A DNA stretch of 64,000 nt from Dipteris shenzhenensis (GCA_047967505.1 CM106540.1); one strand, 5' to 3'. Shown: positions 11,301 to 24,418, numbered from the stretch's first letter. The notes: generated by a model from the sequence alone, not told the origin. Numbers and translations are program-made.

Positions 11301-12730
11301 AATATATCAGGAAGGTAAAAATGCAGAACAGTAGGAAAAGATCGATTCTCACTTGGGTCCAGTTAAAGCTCTGGCATTTATGCTCAGCTATACCACATTT
11401 AGAACTAAGACTAGGGGCTGAGATGACAGGCGATGAGCTTTCTACGAGCCTGGCAGGATCTACGCCAGAGGTCGGTTCAATCCGGGCTTCTTTTTTTGGG
11501 ATAGTGCAGAGGGGAAGGTGATAAGGCCACGAAGTCTCAAACGCCTCTGCATTCGGATGCTTATAAGCTCTTGTACGTTCGTAAGCTTCAAATTCTCTGA
11601 TCAGGCTAGGTTCCGACCATGCCATGGATCTTCGAATTGTTAATTCTGATGGACTGACGAGACTTGAATAAAGAGAGAGGGGAGTGAACCTCTCCCCATC
11701 CGGTAGAGTCAGTGGTAATTCGGGCAGAGGACTGCATGGATGGACTCTAAATAGGGCTGACAATGGACTCTTCCCTTTCCGTGTGTCGCGTATTTTTGTC
11801 TCTGCTCTCTTCTCCGAAAGAGAATTTCTTTGCGATCTGGCAGCCAGCAACATCACAAACCCGGAGACTGTAAGGACTATTCCAAGCCCCCATGAGTATT
11901 TTTTAACAATCGGCCAGGGATACTCAAAGGCCAGGGCCTTGGCAACGTCGTCAGCGTCTCCTGGATTAGCGGTTTGTGATAGCGATTCAGGGTTGCAAGG
12001 ACCGGTTTTCGAATGTAGTTGACGCCAACGAGAACCCATAGACCATGGCAATGGGGAACTCGAGGTCGATTGAGATATACAGTGCTTTGGCGCCAACGGT
12101 GATTCTTCCATGTGCGATGAAATCTGCGATCAGCCGCTCCGACTTCGTTCAGTAGCAACCCACTGTCCGAGATCAGCAATCCAAAGGGTGTAAGGCCAAG
12201 TTATAGCTAAACATGTGGTGGCAGTTCTGTGCGAAGCATGTTTTGGTGTTCCTGTTTCCGAATTATATCACGTGCCGCTGTCTAAATTGCGGTGGACCTA
12301 GCACCGCCCATCTGGTGGTTGATAATTTCTACGCATATGGAATCATATAGCCCCGGATCAGCAAGAGCTGCAATTTATGATATTGCAGCAGCGAGTTCGA
12401 GATCCTCTCCCTTGAAGATTGTGAGGAATCGTAGGATGCCTGACCCACCAAGAAGAGCCTGTTGGAAGATTGTTTAGTTTGCAGCCTCCAAGCTTCCGTC
12501 AAAAGCTAAGAGTCGGAATCGAGCGATGCGAGGTGAAGAGTCGTGTTGGAGCTTTCGAGGAGTATGGGGCGATCTGAGGGAGGGTGTGAATGGGAGCGGA
12601 AGGAAAAAAAGAAGCAGATGAGGCAGTAGAAGAGGAAGCAGGCGAGCCAAGTGTAGAAGTAGAGGTGGTAGAAGAGGACGCCGCTGGCGATGAGCAGGGT
12701 GTGCAAGCGCATTTTAGCGCATGCATGCAT
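11215..12730 (-). pseudogene. Degraded gene encoding a membrane and helical protein
   Basis: The minus strand carries a 298-codon frame (12111-11215). Upstream, to about 12730, are shorter frames that read like continuous protein when frameshifts are allowed. A very hydrophobic stretch (LLIASGVLFYHLYFYTW) comes first. It is followed by helical text such as GILRFLTIFKGEDLELAAAI and GARSTAI, stop, TAARDIIRK, reminiscent of ARM/HEAT helices. Next come GAKALYISIDLEFPIAMVYG and a second membrane-like segment, GLGIVLTVSGFVMLLAA. The lower half of the 298-residue frame is Ser/Pro/Arg rich, and its last residues come from the 115-bp repeat. The base composition is richer in CpG than the flanks, as in the C4H pseudogene at 41-42 kb. 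I do not recognise the family. Armadillo-like is a guess from pattern, and the frame disruptions argue for a pseudogene. Confidence 0.4.
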
Positions 12731-13500
12731 TACCACGTAAAAACTCCAACCGTCAACCGTCCGTTGATTACTTGTTTCGCAGTCCCATGAAGCCCAACCG
12801 TCAACCGTCACCCCCTCCCTTTAGCCTCCCTCTCCCTCCCTTGGATAATCAAAGTTCTCTTATCGTACACTCTTGGCACCCACGCTGGATATGGGGCAAC
12901 ATCCATGACACACCGGCATTCACGTTTAACATTGCGACACTTAGTCCCAACTCACCATTCAATGGTCTCCAACAAAAGCCATCCCCCCACATGAAAGGGT
13001 GCTTGAACAAATGACCTAGAGCAGATAACATCAAATTTTCAAGACACTGATGTGATGATATCTTTCAAGGTCCATAGGTCCCTCCAATTCAAAAAAAACA
13101 AAAATTCATTAACTAGTAGATGAAGGGAAAGGGAGGTCCCCCAATTAAAGGTCGTTTTGTTTTCACCTTCTAGTTGAAGTCCTGGGTTTGTTTATAACAA
13201 AAGTCGCGACTGGCAACATGCCTTGACGATCAAACACAATCTCATTTGCTCCATAGAGCTTCACTTCCATGCCACAAGCTCGATGAAGCACCTCACATTC
13301 TAGCTTGCATTTGGTCTTGAAGCAATCCTAACAATGGAATCCCTTGTGCCAAGTCTGAGGGTAGCCATTCAACATATGAAAGGCCAAGAAGAAGCGGATG
13401 CATTGTGGTGAAGACAACCTAGTCGCAAAGTATATTCAAGAAAATGGCATTCAAGGAAGTTATGTTCATGTTACTATATAGCATTGGGTTAATCAAATAC
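12731..13500. other. Flank of the minus-strand gene-like segment
   Basis: A short repeat AACCGTCAACCGTC occurs at about 12748 and 12793, a position that would be the promoter side of the minus-strand gene. The rest shows no recognisable coding motif. The boundary with the LINE is not defined. Confidence 0.3.
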
Positions 13501-14064
13501 TTCCATTTGGCAAAAGGCATTCGGTGGAATAGCCAGTACGACAGACAAATGGGTGAGAGCCACAGAGCGCACAGGTTGCTTATTGACGGTGATTAAACGA
13601 AGATTAGACAAAGCTAGGCTCAAGAGGCAGCAAGCACTAGAAGACTAGGTAAAGAGGCTTGAGGATGAAAATTCACCTCAGGGACAGACACAACTAAGAA
13701 ATGCAAGAAACAACTTGAAAGCTGAGGCAAAAATTGAAGTAGGATAGGCCAGAATTTACACAAGAGAGTGGTGGGGAGGAAAAAGTGACAAAGAAATGTT
13801 CAAAATTCTCCGAAAGGAACATGCTAAGGAATCTCTAAACACCTTACAGAAAGATGGGAGGCTTATGCAAGATCCAAACGAGATCATGGATCTAGTCTTG
13901 ACCCACTTCCAAACTATACTTGGAGAGGCTGAGATTCTATAGACTGAAAAGTGTAGAGCTAGAGAAGCTATCGACAGACTAGAATCAAGTAGGTCTTCCC
14001 CTTTGATCGCTAGTACCTAGACAAAGACCTTACACTTGAAGACTTAAAAGGAGCAATTGATGTT

Positions 14065-15353
14065 ATGGCAAAAGGGAAGACACTTGGGGAAGATAGACTC
14101 CCAGTGGAATTTTACCAAGTTTTATGGGATACGGTGGCCCCTCAATTCATGGAGCTTTGGCAAGATTCAAAAGAAAAAGGATTCTTGGATCCAAGAACTA
14201 ACACAGGGATGATCAAGATAACACCAAAAGGAGGCCCTAAAGAAGAGATAAAAAACTGGAGATTGCTGAGACCATGCTGAACACCAGCTATAAGATTTTT
14301 GGCAAAGCATTGGCCACCATCAGACTAAGGATCAAGATGTAGAAGTGGATAAGAGAAGACAAGAAAGGATTTATATAGAGGCAATACATCCTAGAGGAAA
14401 TTCTCATGCTTTGGGAAGGTCTCAAGCTAGATGAGAAAACACAGCAAGATATATGCTTCCTCAAAGTTGACTTTGACAAAGCCTATGACAGGTTGGAATG
14501 GGGATTTATCTGCACTTTATCCTATCCTCTCTTCAGGACTTGGGAGTAGGCCCCTACGTCATAGCTCACATGGACATCCTTCTCTCCCAGGCTAGAGGAA
14601 ACATAGAGGTTAATGGTAAGGCTTCTCCCTGCTTTGCTCTAAAGAGATCAATCAGACAAGCTTGCCCTCTAGCACCTTTACTTTTCACGATAGTAGCAGA
14701 TTCACTTGGTTGGCTCATTTAGAACAAGGCTGACAACAAAATTTTGAAAGGTATACAAGTGGAAGAAGGAAGATAGATCATTTGTTAACAATTTGCTGGC
14801 GATACCAATCTAACCCTGCACAACAATGAGCAATCATAGGCTGACGTTTTGGACTGCTTAAATGTATTTTGTATAGCCCTAGGCTCCAGAATGAATCACA
14901 AAAAAATAGGCATATACGGTACTAGGAATCTGACTCCCCAACTCCTATTAGGTAAAGGATGCATAGTCATAGGAGAAAGAGAGGTTTTTAGACTACTTAG
15001 TATCCCTATGGGATTCAGATGCTTGTTAAATGATCGGTGAGATTAGGTAATTAATAGAGTCAAGGATCGGATAAATAAGTGGCAAGGCCTCAACCACAAC
15101 TCTGGCAAGAAGAAAGTTTGTACTCAATCACTACATCTATCCCTAGATTCTGTATTTTATCTCCCATTGGGTGCCAACCAAAAAGAGTAAGGGAAAAATT
15201 AAAAATAGTTTTTGGTCTTTCTTATGGGGGGGGGGGGACATTGACCACCACAAAATGGCCAAAGTAAAATGGCAAGTTTGCATGATGCCCAAAGATTCAG
15301 GAGGATTGGGGATTATGGATATTGAGAAGTCTGCGACAAGATTCATGAATTAG
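14065..15353 (+). pseudogene. LINE reverse transcriptase domain
   Basis: This is the core of the LINE ORF2, read across several frames: the fingers with NW-type motif (EEIKNWRLLRPC at about 14250), the KVDFDKAYD palm aspartate, the RQACPLAPLLF block, the damaged FAGD box, and the GGLGIMD block that normally follows the thumb. A homopolymer of nine to ten G near 15229 disrupts the frame after FLWGG. The enzyme would copy LINE RNA at the target site. Loss of the second catalytic aspartate plus stops make it inactive. Confidence 0.75.
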
Positions 15354-15629
15354 TGGGGTAACCAAAGCCTTTCAAAATCCCGATTCAACTTGGGCTACTT
15401 TAATTATTTGCAACCTTAAAAAAGTCAGAATCAAAAGATGTAGACACTGGAAACAGATTCCTCTTGAGGTGGCACTTCTGGGTAAAGAAACTTGTATCGC
15501 CAAAGGATCTGAACTTTGGAAGGGAATGTGGCAAGCATGGGAGTCAACGTGCCTGTATATCACATGGAAGGGCTTTTCAAGAAAGGCGGATACCTTCTAT
15601 AGCCAAGACTCACTCTGTTTTCCCAAAAT

Positions 15630-15895
15630 CTAGACGAATGCACAAATAAGTGCTTTCATGTGCACAACTATCTCCCTTGATGCCATGCCTTCCTTCTCTA
15701 GTGCTTGAATTTGATGTTCACCCTCTTTGAGGTTGTTTTGCAACTCATTGTTTGTGTCTAATGTGGCATGGACCTGATCCTCTTTAAGTAGTAATCTTTC
15801 ATTTAATTGCACCAATTCCTTCTTGATATCATCACAAGTGGCTTGCATATGGGAGAGGGATAACTCGACCTTTTCCTTTTGGTTCAAGGCATTAG
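15630..15895 (-). pseudogene. Coiled-coil gene fragment antisense inside the LINE
   Basis: An 85-codon minus-strand frame (15887-15630) has strong heptad character with segments such as KKELVQLNERLLLKEDQVH and LKEGEHQIQALEKE. It interrupts the LINE between the end of its post-RT region and the tryptophan-rich part that resumes near 15900. It reads cleanly while the surrounding LINE is full of stops. That fits a later insertion or captured exon rather than LINE sequence. The source protein cannot be named, since long coiled coils are not diagnostic. No target-site duplication is evident at its edges. Confidence 0.4.
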
Positions 15896-17392
15896 ATAGC
15901 TATAGGTGTGAAGACTTGAAAGGAGCTTTTAAACTTAACAAGAAGGGATTAATAATTTGAGGGGATATCTGGAATCGAGAGCAGAGAAATTGGCTGGATG
16001 AAGGAACCCTGAGAGCCAGGTATTGAATCAATAGATTTGACTTAAGATTGATACACAAGACACAACTACTATGGTAAAGAGAAAACCTACCATGGATGGG
16101 AGGCTTTTGTCTCAAGCCATCCTTGAGGGAGTTCAGATGGGCAGGGCAAAATCAAATGGCTCCTATCCCTATCTGAGTGGAAGGGCAGGAAGAGATAATA
16201 AGGTCATTCAACTTGAAATGGCACAAGAGAGACTTGAGTAGAACTTGGAAGAATATATTAAAAAAGGTGTGGGATAAGAACATCTCATCAGAAGCAGTCC
16301 TACCTTCTTTGGCTAATCTTGCACAAAGGAGTTTGGAAAGCCAGTCAAGCACAAAAGATTGGTCACAGGGATGGAACTTGCAAGAGACATAGGTGTGCAC
16401 AAGAGGACATCCCACACATCTTCCTTAAGTGTAGACTCTCTAGAACTTTGTGTTCTTCAATGTAGTTACAACATGCCAGACTCCCTTTCAACTATGCATA
16501 CTTACTACTGGGTGACACGCCTAGTAGAGCTCCCTCCAACTAGAATGCTATCTATGCTTCTGCGCTATGGTCGAATTGGTTTACTCGATGTACAAAAGTT
16601 TTTAACGACAACATTGTTGATGCTACTGATTTCTTTCTAAATCTATGCATGCAACCATGAACGAAGTGATATTCTGCAAAAAACTCTCCAAACCTAGATG
16701 CCGCTACAAGTGTTTGTCTAGAAAGAGAACAACCTGGCAAAAGAAGAGAACACTTTGCTGGTGTAACTACGTGATCTTGCGGTGAGAGATGCAAATGAAA
16801 GAGAGTAGACTCGATGCTAAGAGAATAGCAATTTGTCTCCTCAAGGAACACAACCTCTCGCCCCCCCCTCAAGATGCTGCCCCTTTCTTTCCCGTCGATG
16901 CTTCTTTAGAGGTTACTCATTCCCCTGAATCTCCTGATGAGAGCATTGTGACGCAAAGTGTGCTACCCACATGAGCTCAAAAAATTGCCACCCTACCATA
17001 GAAAGCCTCACCATGCCCACCCCCCTTCAAGAGACTAGTCTCACGTGTTGTGACCTGGAGAGCACTTCTGCTAAAGTACTCAAAGAGAGTTTGTCAAGAG
17101 AACAATCCCTCCAGTCCTTGCAATGACCACTCAGAGAAGCCCGGGGGAAAGCCTAGAAGTGCAAATGCTCATGCTTGTACATGCATAGCCCGGGCACAAT
17201 TATTAGAATTGTTACCCATGTCGTCGCGAAGGAAGAGACAAACTAAATTACCTGTCAAGTGGCCCATCACGACCACTTTTTGATAGATGCTTCTGCTCAT
17301 AGTACTATCTCTAACGGGGCATAATTTTTTTGATGTAAAAACATTTGTCTATATTTTTGACTTGATAATATAAACTCGCATTAAAAAAAAAA

Positions 17393-19734
17393 GATACCTC
17401 AAATTCCTCATGACATAAACCTTCTAAGAAATTAAATGGACTCACCTTTCTCATTTTGACATTTGACTTAATTGCACAAAACTCTCTTGCCTTCACAACA
17501 TCCAATCTGCACACTATCATCATCTTCCAAAAACTTGTACTCATAGACTGAATTGTGAGCAACTCAATGAAGAGGACGGGTGCCAAAAAGATAGGCACAT
17601 TGATAGTAGTGAAGAAGAAAAAGGCCCAAAAACCAAAGGGCTTCAACATTCAACCCCCTCCCACATGAAATTGACCCTTGGCAAGCATTAAATGGCTACA
17701 TCTCACTAGGCTTCTGGACTTCCATAAACTCTCATGGGGCCTTTGTAACAAAGATATGGCCATAGAGGCCATGGAGATGTAGTGAAGACGTATTTATTTG
17801 ACATAACCAAATGCAATCACCTTTTTGCCAAAAGTAGCATGGTTGCAGTTACAAGGTTATGCAACAAGCAAGGTGAAGGATCTGAAAGCCAACAATATCT
17901 TCCATTTCCTCTTTGAGAAAATCTAGCCAAAGACCCTAGACACATGCATGCCTAAGGTGTTTGTCAAAAAGGCATTGAACACAGTGGGAGGGGGAGTGAA
18001 GTTATTGACCACCTAAATTCAAGACTAAGTGGAGAAGATGAAGGCAACAAAGCTATAAGTGGTAGAATAGGACCACATATTTTCTTATTAGTCCAAAGGG
18101 GCAAAGAGGTGCTTGACTAGCCACCACTATTGAACATGAATATGCTAGATGAGAGCTTTAATGAATCATCAAAGTGAGGCCCCATCCCAATGTCACCAAC
18201 CAAAAGCACCTTAGTGAACTGAGGCTATAGCATAGTCATATAAGCCTGCGCCCCAACCTTAGCTCAAGTCACTCTATGTATACCCTACAAATCATGTGCA
18301 TTCAAGTCCTTATTTTAAATCCCTTATCTACTATGAATATTGTATGATTAAAGACACCCTTTTTCTATAAAAATCTATAACTTTTTTAGAATACTCTTTA
18401 CGGCACCCCTTTGTAAATATATTTCTAGTTAAACATGAGTTAAAAATATCCTTTTATCAAATGCACTTGAGAGTCATTTTTTTTCTACATGACCACCCAA
18501 GAGCATCAATCACAACCACAACGATATCCCTAGTCATAGCTATAGCCCTAGCCTCATCTCAAAACAAAACCTTAGCCTTACTAATAGCCCAAAAACGTTA
18601 GCAATATGGGAACCTAAGCCCGTAAACAAGCATGAAAAACATTGGGCCAAAGATGCAAGAACCAACAACATCTAGATCAAGAAGGAAAATTTAGAGCTAA
18701 AGGCGTTAGTCAAAGTCTTAGCAGCACAAGTGTAAAAAGCTCTGTTCAGATCTAAACTCACGAAGGTCTAGGCCAAGTTTATAAAAAAAGGGTCCACCAT
18801 CTTGAAGGGGCTTAGGAGACAATGAGGTGAAGTCTAAATGGAAGTGGAAGAGGATTTGCAATAACTCACAAAGACAATGGAGCCCTCCAAACTAAAGGAC
18901 AGATGAGAAGATGACTTAAAAAAAGGAGCAAAAGGGGCCACCCCATTCAGAAGACATCTATGGTCAAGGCTGCCCCATTGAGAAGACATCCACGAGCACC
19001 CTAATGAGCCAAGGCATAGGGGTAGCAACAAAGGCACACATTTGAGTAGAAGCTACTACTAGAGTGGAAATAATCCAAGAGCTATGAGAGTTCAAGCCAA
19101 AAGATGGGTCACCAACAAGGTGGACCGCAAAGAATTTGAACTGCCACCAATGGCCTACTACCTTGAGGACTAAACAACAAGTTTTTTGCAACCCGCCTGT
19201 CTAGACGTTGTAAAGTATGGATGAGGTAATTGGTTTTGCAAATCTCTCTCACAATTCCCATAAACATGGAGCAAGCATGGTGAAAAGCAATTTGTGTACA
19301 TATTGCAAAGGCCAAAAGAGTCACGGTGAATTACCAAAACGCAATTGTGGACAACATAGAGAAAATCCTAAATTTGAATAGCCAGCACAACGTGGTATTC
19401 TTCTTGTATATGGCCAAGAAGCAACACTATGAAATGCATTGCATCTCAGATGCAAAATCTTTCTAGATCTACTATTTGAATGGGGCACAAGCCATCGATG
19501 CCATGATGGACAAGAAATTTGAGGCACTATACTTGCCCTTGTAGAATGAGATCCAAGCCATGAAGACATAGATTGAGCGATAGTTGGGGGTAATGTAAAC
19601 CCCTTGGACAAAAGGTTGGGTTTTAGCAAGGGGGTTGAGGAGAGCATGGAGACTACTAGTGGTGGGACATGCCAGACCACCTCTACCTTCCCCCAATAAC
19701 AACCTTGATATTGATAGGCCTCTCCTCACTCATT
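17393..19734. other. Unassigned decayed sequence
   Basis: No domain is recognised. At about 19320-19580 on the plus strand a continuous protein-like text (for example NIEKILNLNSQHNVVFFLYM) is broken by several stops, suggesting an old transposon or gene remnant. Short A/T-rich spacers separate these pieces. Confidence 0.3.
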
Positions 19735-19915
19735 TCAATTGGGAGGACTTGAGTTCACCTATGCCCTTCCCAATGCTTTTTCTCTTGAGGAGAAGGACTT
19801 GAGTTCACCCATGTAGTTTCCCCTCACTCCCTTCAATTGGGAGAAGGACATGAATTCACCCATGCACTTCCCAATTTGCAAAAGGACTTTAGTTCACCCA
19901 TGCACTTCTCAATGA
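19735..19915 (+). repeat. Minisatellite around GGACTTGAGTTCACCCATGC
   Basis: Four copies start at 19744, 19795, 19846 and 19884, at spacings of 51, 51 and 38 bp, each with the phrase GTTCACCCATGCACTTCCCA or a close variant. Confidence 0.85.
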
Positions 19916-20376
19916 TTCTTATGAGAGAATTTTCTCTCTCAAAGATCAAGACTTTGTAGTACTCACCGTCATTGCTCTCCTAAACTCCCCTATGTCTAGC
20001 ATGGAAGCAAGCAAAAAGAAGTAGAAACCCTACAAGAGGAGGCTTAGCAACAACGCCAAGGTCATCATACTTGGGCATGCTCAAGGAATTCAAGGGTATA
20101 TATTTTGCAACTCCCTTTTTGAAGATGGTCCATGATCATAGCTCTGTAGGTCCAAAGGGTCTCAAGCATCTTCACTAGAAATGATGATGAAGGAAGGACA
20201 AAGTTATATACAAAAGGAGAGCCTCTCAAGTCGACCAAAGAGGGTGTTTCACCACCCACCCCTCAAGGAGTAGATGAGTCCCCAGTAGGATGAAATAGAG
20301 TAGGTGATGTGGCATAGGAGTGCTACTTTCAGAGACAGGAATCTGAGGAGGAGGAGGGATCTCTTGCACTAGGTAA

Positions 20377-20444
20377 CAAAATTCTTCTCTTATTGATGAG
20401 GATATTCACTCAAAATTCTTCTCTTATTGATGAGGATATTCACT
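20377..20444 (+). repeat. Perfect 34-bp tandem duplication
   Basis: The unit beginning CAAAATTCTTCTCTTATTG at 20377 is repeated at 20411 with no visible difference over the unit, implying a recent slippage event. Confidence 0.9.
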
Positions 20445-20737
20445 TAAAATCTATGGCATGGCTGAGCTCTCATGCATTAATCTTGGAGCCTATCCCCCTA
20501 TGCTCTTTATTGAAATTTGGGTAAAAAATAATTGGATAAAAAAGGGACTTGTAGTGACAAATGTTATATTTCTCAAAAAGGGGTTTTATGTCTTCCTCTT
20601 TGAAAAAGAGGAAATGGATTTAAAAGCTTTGAACTAGGAACTTTGGACCCTAGGGAATCAACCACTATACTTAGAGCCATGGACTCTAGGATTTTCTCCA
20701 GATGGGTGTAGATCTACCAAGATATCTGTGTGAGTTG

Positions 20738-20857
<120 letters not shown>

Positions 20858-21498
20858 GCAACCAAGTAGCCAAAGTTTGCTAGGGGTTGGGTGAAGTAAT
20901 TGATATGAAAAAGAACAATTCATCAACCCAAGATGGAACCCATAGATCTATGTCAAAATGGATCTATCCTTAGATCTTCTTGATTGTACTCTAGTGATCT
21001 TGAATAGGTATAGGGAAGTGTATAAGGATTAGCCTCTTATATACAAGAATATTTATAATTATTTCTTCTTATATGGGTTAGGCTCACACATAGTCAAAAA
21101 TAGCCCTTAGAAAAAGGATAAGAGCAAAGAATCCCCCGCCCCACCTCAAGTGAACAATGCTAAATGGGCTATTAAGGGGCAAAAAAGAGAGGATATAGTG
21201 CAAGAAAAGCCTCATGCTAGAGGAGAGAACTAGGTTGCAATTGAAGAGAGAAGGGGAAATAATAGGAACCCCCTTCCATCATATCTAAGAATTCCTTTGA
21301 AGCTCTAATGGGTAAAGAGACAAGGGTCTAGTAAATGGGCCTTGTAAAATCAAGGGTATATGGCTAATATTCAAATCATGCATGGGTGGCCAATGGACTT
21401 TGAAGATGAGGTCAATCAAGGCGATGCAATGACCACTAAGCTTGGAGAAGAAAATGATTCTTGGGAGGAACTTCCTCAAGTAGAAATAGGACAAAGAA

Positions 21499-21650
21499 TT
21501 TACTACAAAAGGAAAATTAGTGTGGCTACTATTCAAAATAAAATAATTTATTTTAAAAGGAAAAGTAGTGGCTACTATTCAGAATAAAATAATTTACTAT
21601 AAAAGGGAAAGTAGTGGCTACTATGAGGCTACTATTCAAAATAAAAGAAG
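21499..21650 (+). repeat. 46-48 bp tandem repeat, three units plus partial
   Basis: Units begin at 21499, 21547 and 21593 with TTTACTACAAAAGGAAAA or a near match, and carry GTGGCTACTATTCAAAATAA. A partial fourth GGCTACTATTCAAAATAA ends the array. Confidence 0.85.
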
Positions 21651-21869
21651 ACTTTCTCAAATGAAGGAAGCTACACTCCTTCCCCGAAACACCCACAAAA
21701 CACCGTCTCCCCACACACCAAAAATGCTAAAAGAGGGGAATAGAAATGGTAAGTGAACCCATTTTGTTCCTTACACTAAATGTGTGTGGTATAGTAGATG
21801 TTGGAAGTGTGGCCCCACTTCCTAGTGCTTGCACTAGGAACCTCATTTCCCCATTCGTAAGGACCATTG

Positions 21870-22045
21870 TCAGACCGGGGGGGGGGGTGAAATGATAATT
21901 TGGTGAAGGGAGAGGGATTAGAGAGAGAGAGGGGGGGGGGTGAGAGGATAGTTTAGCTATGAGATAGTGTAGAATAGGGATAGGGGGAAATGGGGGAAAG
22001 GATAGTGTAGAATAGGGATAGGGATAAGGATGGGAAAATGGTGTT
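21870..22045. repeat. G-rich tracts and repeated GATAGTGTAGAATAGGGATA
   Basis: Two poly-G runs of roughly 10 nt (near 21880 and 21931) flank GA-rich sequence. The phrase GATAGTGTAGAATAGGGATA occurs twice (about 21963 and 22001). Confidence 0.7.
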
Positions 22046-24418
22046 AGCATTATTAGAAAAAAATGTTGGGAGAAATGGGGAAACCCAAACTTGAAAGTAC
22101 TTCATTGGTAGTGAATTTGGCAGATGGAGCAATGCCTGACCACAGTTGGAGTACTTAGGGATATTAAAATCAAAACCTTTGCTTCACCTATCGAGTGTGT
22201 TTGTAGTGATGGACTTTTGCAACCAACCCAACTCCTATGAAATTATATTTGGCATACCATTCATGTGTATAGTGAGATTGGTCCATGACTGGCACTCCAA
22301 CAATATTTATTTACAAAAAGTTGAGCCTCTTCCTCTGTGTGTGAGTGTGTGTCTCCCTCTCTCTGTCTCTCTTCTATCTCTCTGTAACTTCTCTATCCTT
22401 ATCTTTTTGATCTCGATCTGAAATCTCTCTCTCCCACTATCCATGCCTTAGGATATTTCTCTCTCTACTATCTTTCTTTATGTCAGTCTTATGTTGGTTT
22501 TTGCTTCTCTAAAACTTGTTCTTTGCCAAGGAGATAGAGGAAAATATTGGGCATTGGTATGGCAGGCTACAAGGACCTTAGCATGCCTCATGGAATCAAA
22601 AATATTAGGCACCCATCATGCGTCATCAATTTTCACACTTATAAACCTCACCATTGAAAACCTTTTTTGGCCTAGTATCAACCCTCTTCCTAGCCCCTAA
22701 GGAACTCATGGTAAGTAACAAAAAATTAAGGGAAAGCCATCCCTCCTTCCCTCATTTCCATATTGGCTAATGTTGTGTGTATGTAATCATGAAAGAGGAC
22801 ATGCAATAAAAAAAGACACTAGCATGTCACAAAGATTGAGAAACATCTGCACGTCAAAATAAGATGCATGTCTTAGATTTAGAGAGATTCAAAATATTTG
22901 AGTCCTAAGTTGTGGTGCTCCTTAGTCCTCTACACTATGACCAAATGGACCAAGAACCACTCCCTAGACTACACCCCGACCTTTGTATAGTAAATTTCAA
23001 ATAGAATTGAGATGCATAACAATACACAATCTTATATATATGTATGCAACAATAATACGAGACATACATAAAAAAGCCACACTTACACTCCACTTACATT
23101 GCACAAAACATGGGTACATTGCACAAAACATTAATCATGAGTCATGGTGCACTCTCGCCCCCTATCGAGTGAGTGTAGAGGTCATGTACCCCTCCCCACC
23201 TAGCCAAGCATGACTTCCTAGACCAAGCCCTCAACCTTTGTGTATTGTAAGACTTAGCTATCACTACCGCTTGCTCCAAATCCACATGTTTGGAAGGAGT
23301 ACACTAGTAGCATTATAGGCCATCTCAATTTTCCTATTCTCGTTCACAGCTTCACCTTATCTTTAACTTGCTTTCACCCATTTTCTCTCTAGATATTCAC
23401 ATGGTATATATGCTTATGTACAACATTTCTCTTCTATATCTATGTGGAGGCAGATGGAATGCTCCAAAGGTAGAGTACCCAAAGCAATCTAGGTTGTGCC
23501 TCAAGAAGGAGGACTTTTATGTAGAATATGGACTTAGCCTGATAGGAGTTGAGATCCCAAGACCTCAAAGGAGTCAAAGCTATTGGAGAGGGAATGGCTT
23601 GGAGTTTTAAAATGCCTAGGGATCCCTCCCTATACATGATCAAGTGTAGCTCTATAGATCTTATCGTGTATAAGGATTTCATGCTTTTCCACAATAAGGT
23701 TTACCAAAAGCAGCAACCTACCAACATGGAGGTAATGGTGGATTTTGCCACGTTATATGCAAAGCAATCCAACCCAATGGAAATTGAGCAAGGAAAATCA
23801 TGGTGTTTGCATGGCAGAGTAGCATATTGAAGAGTTGGAGAAGAGTGGCTATGTTGATAGCCATGTCATGAAGTGGAGGCTTAACAATGAAGGAATGGCT
23901 ATGCTACATAAGGCAAATAGGGGAGACCACATATGATGAATCTTTGCCACTTGATGACATTCCTCACATAGGTGAGAAGTGCCTACTTGAAGAAATCCCC
24001 ATGTCTACTAGACAATCTAGAAGGCATGGCAAAAGAAACAAGGAAATGAGGGGTTTTATGCTTGCTAGCTGCCCAAATGCAAAGGTAAAGATCAAGAGCC
24101 TAGTTAATCACTTGGCTACTAAATTAAAGACTACCAAAACATAAATTTTAGAAGGAAAAGGCATCACTTATTGATGAAAATATTAGGAAGAGGAGTTGGA
24201 AGTCCATAAGTGGACTTGTAAAATAGCTTAGAACAGAAATGGATGCAGCTAAGAGGGAACTAAGATCCTTGCCACTCGACTCTACAAATTCAAAGTGGAG
24301 AATCAAGCTTAAAGTGATTGTTAGATATTCTCAATGCCCCACCCTCCTGGTAACCACCAATGGTCCAAGGTGCTCAAGTTGTAAGGCCCCCATATGAGGA
24401 GAAGCCATGTGTGAGCCC
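22046..24418. other. Unassigned stretch with degraded coding-like text
   Basis: It includes CT-rich microsatellite fragments at 22340-22430. Plus-strand frames at 23549-23830 and 23887-24144 read as plausible but unrecognised protein (for example RQSRRHGKRNKEMRGFMLAS). They have no family motif and are separated by stops, so old transposon ORFs are the likely origin. Confidence 0.3.

Larger units (their letters stand above)
13540..17392 (+). mobile_element. LINE (non-LTR retrotransposon), 5'-truncated and decayed
   Basis: Plus-strand frames follow a plant L1-type ORF2. An Arg/Lys-rich pre-RT region (13.55-13.8 kb) is followed by REWWGGKSDKEMFKILRK and then the RT fingers (GKTLGEDRLPVEFYQVLWD at 14071). 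After that come KITPKGGP and ICFLKVDFDKAYDRLEWGF (about 14455), then RQACPLAPLLFTIVADSLG (about 14650). The catalytic box reads FAGD (about 14794) instead of FADD, so one aspartate is lost. PKDSGGLGIMDIEKS follows at about 15290, and the C-terminal text ALWSNWFTRCTKVFNDN at about 16560. A run of ten A at 17383-17392 may be the poly(A) tail. The endonuclease is not visible upstream, and there are many in-frame stops. No target duplication was found, so both ends are approximate. Confidence 0.7.

Noticed and set aside
11300-12730. Organellar (mitochondrial or plastid) DNA insertion
   Set aside because: The composition first suggested it, but no organellar gene is recognisable and the text reads more like a nuclear membrane protein.
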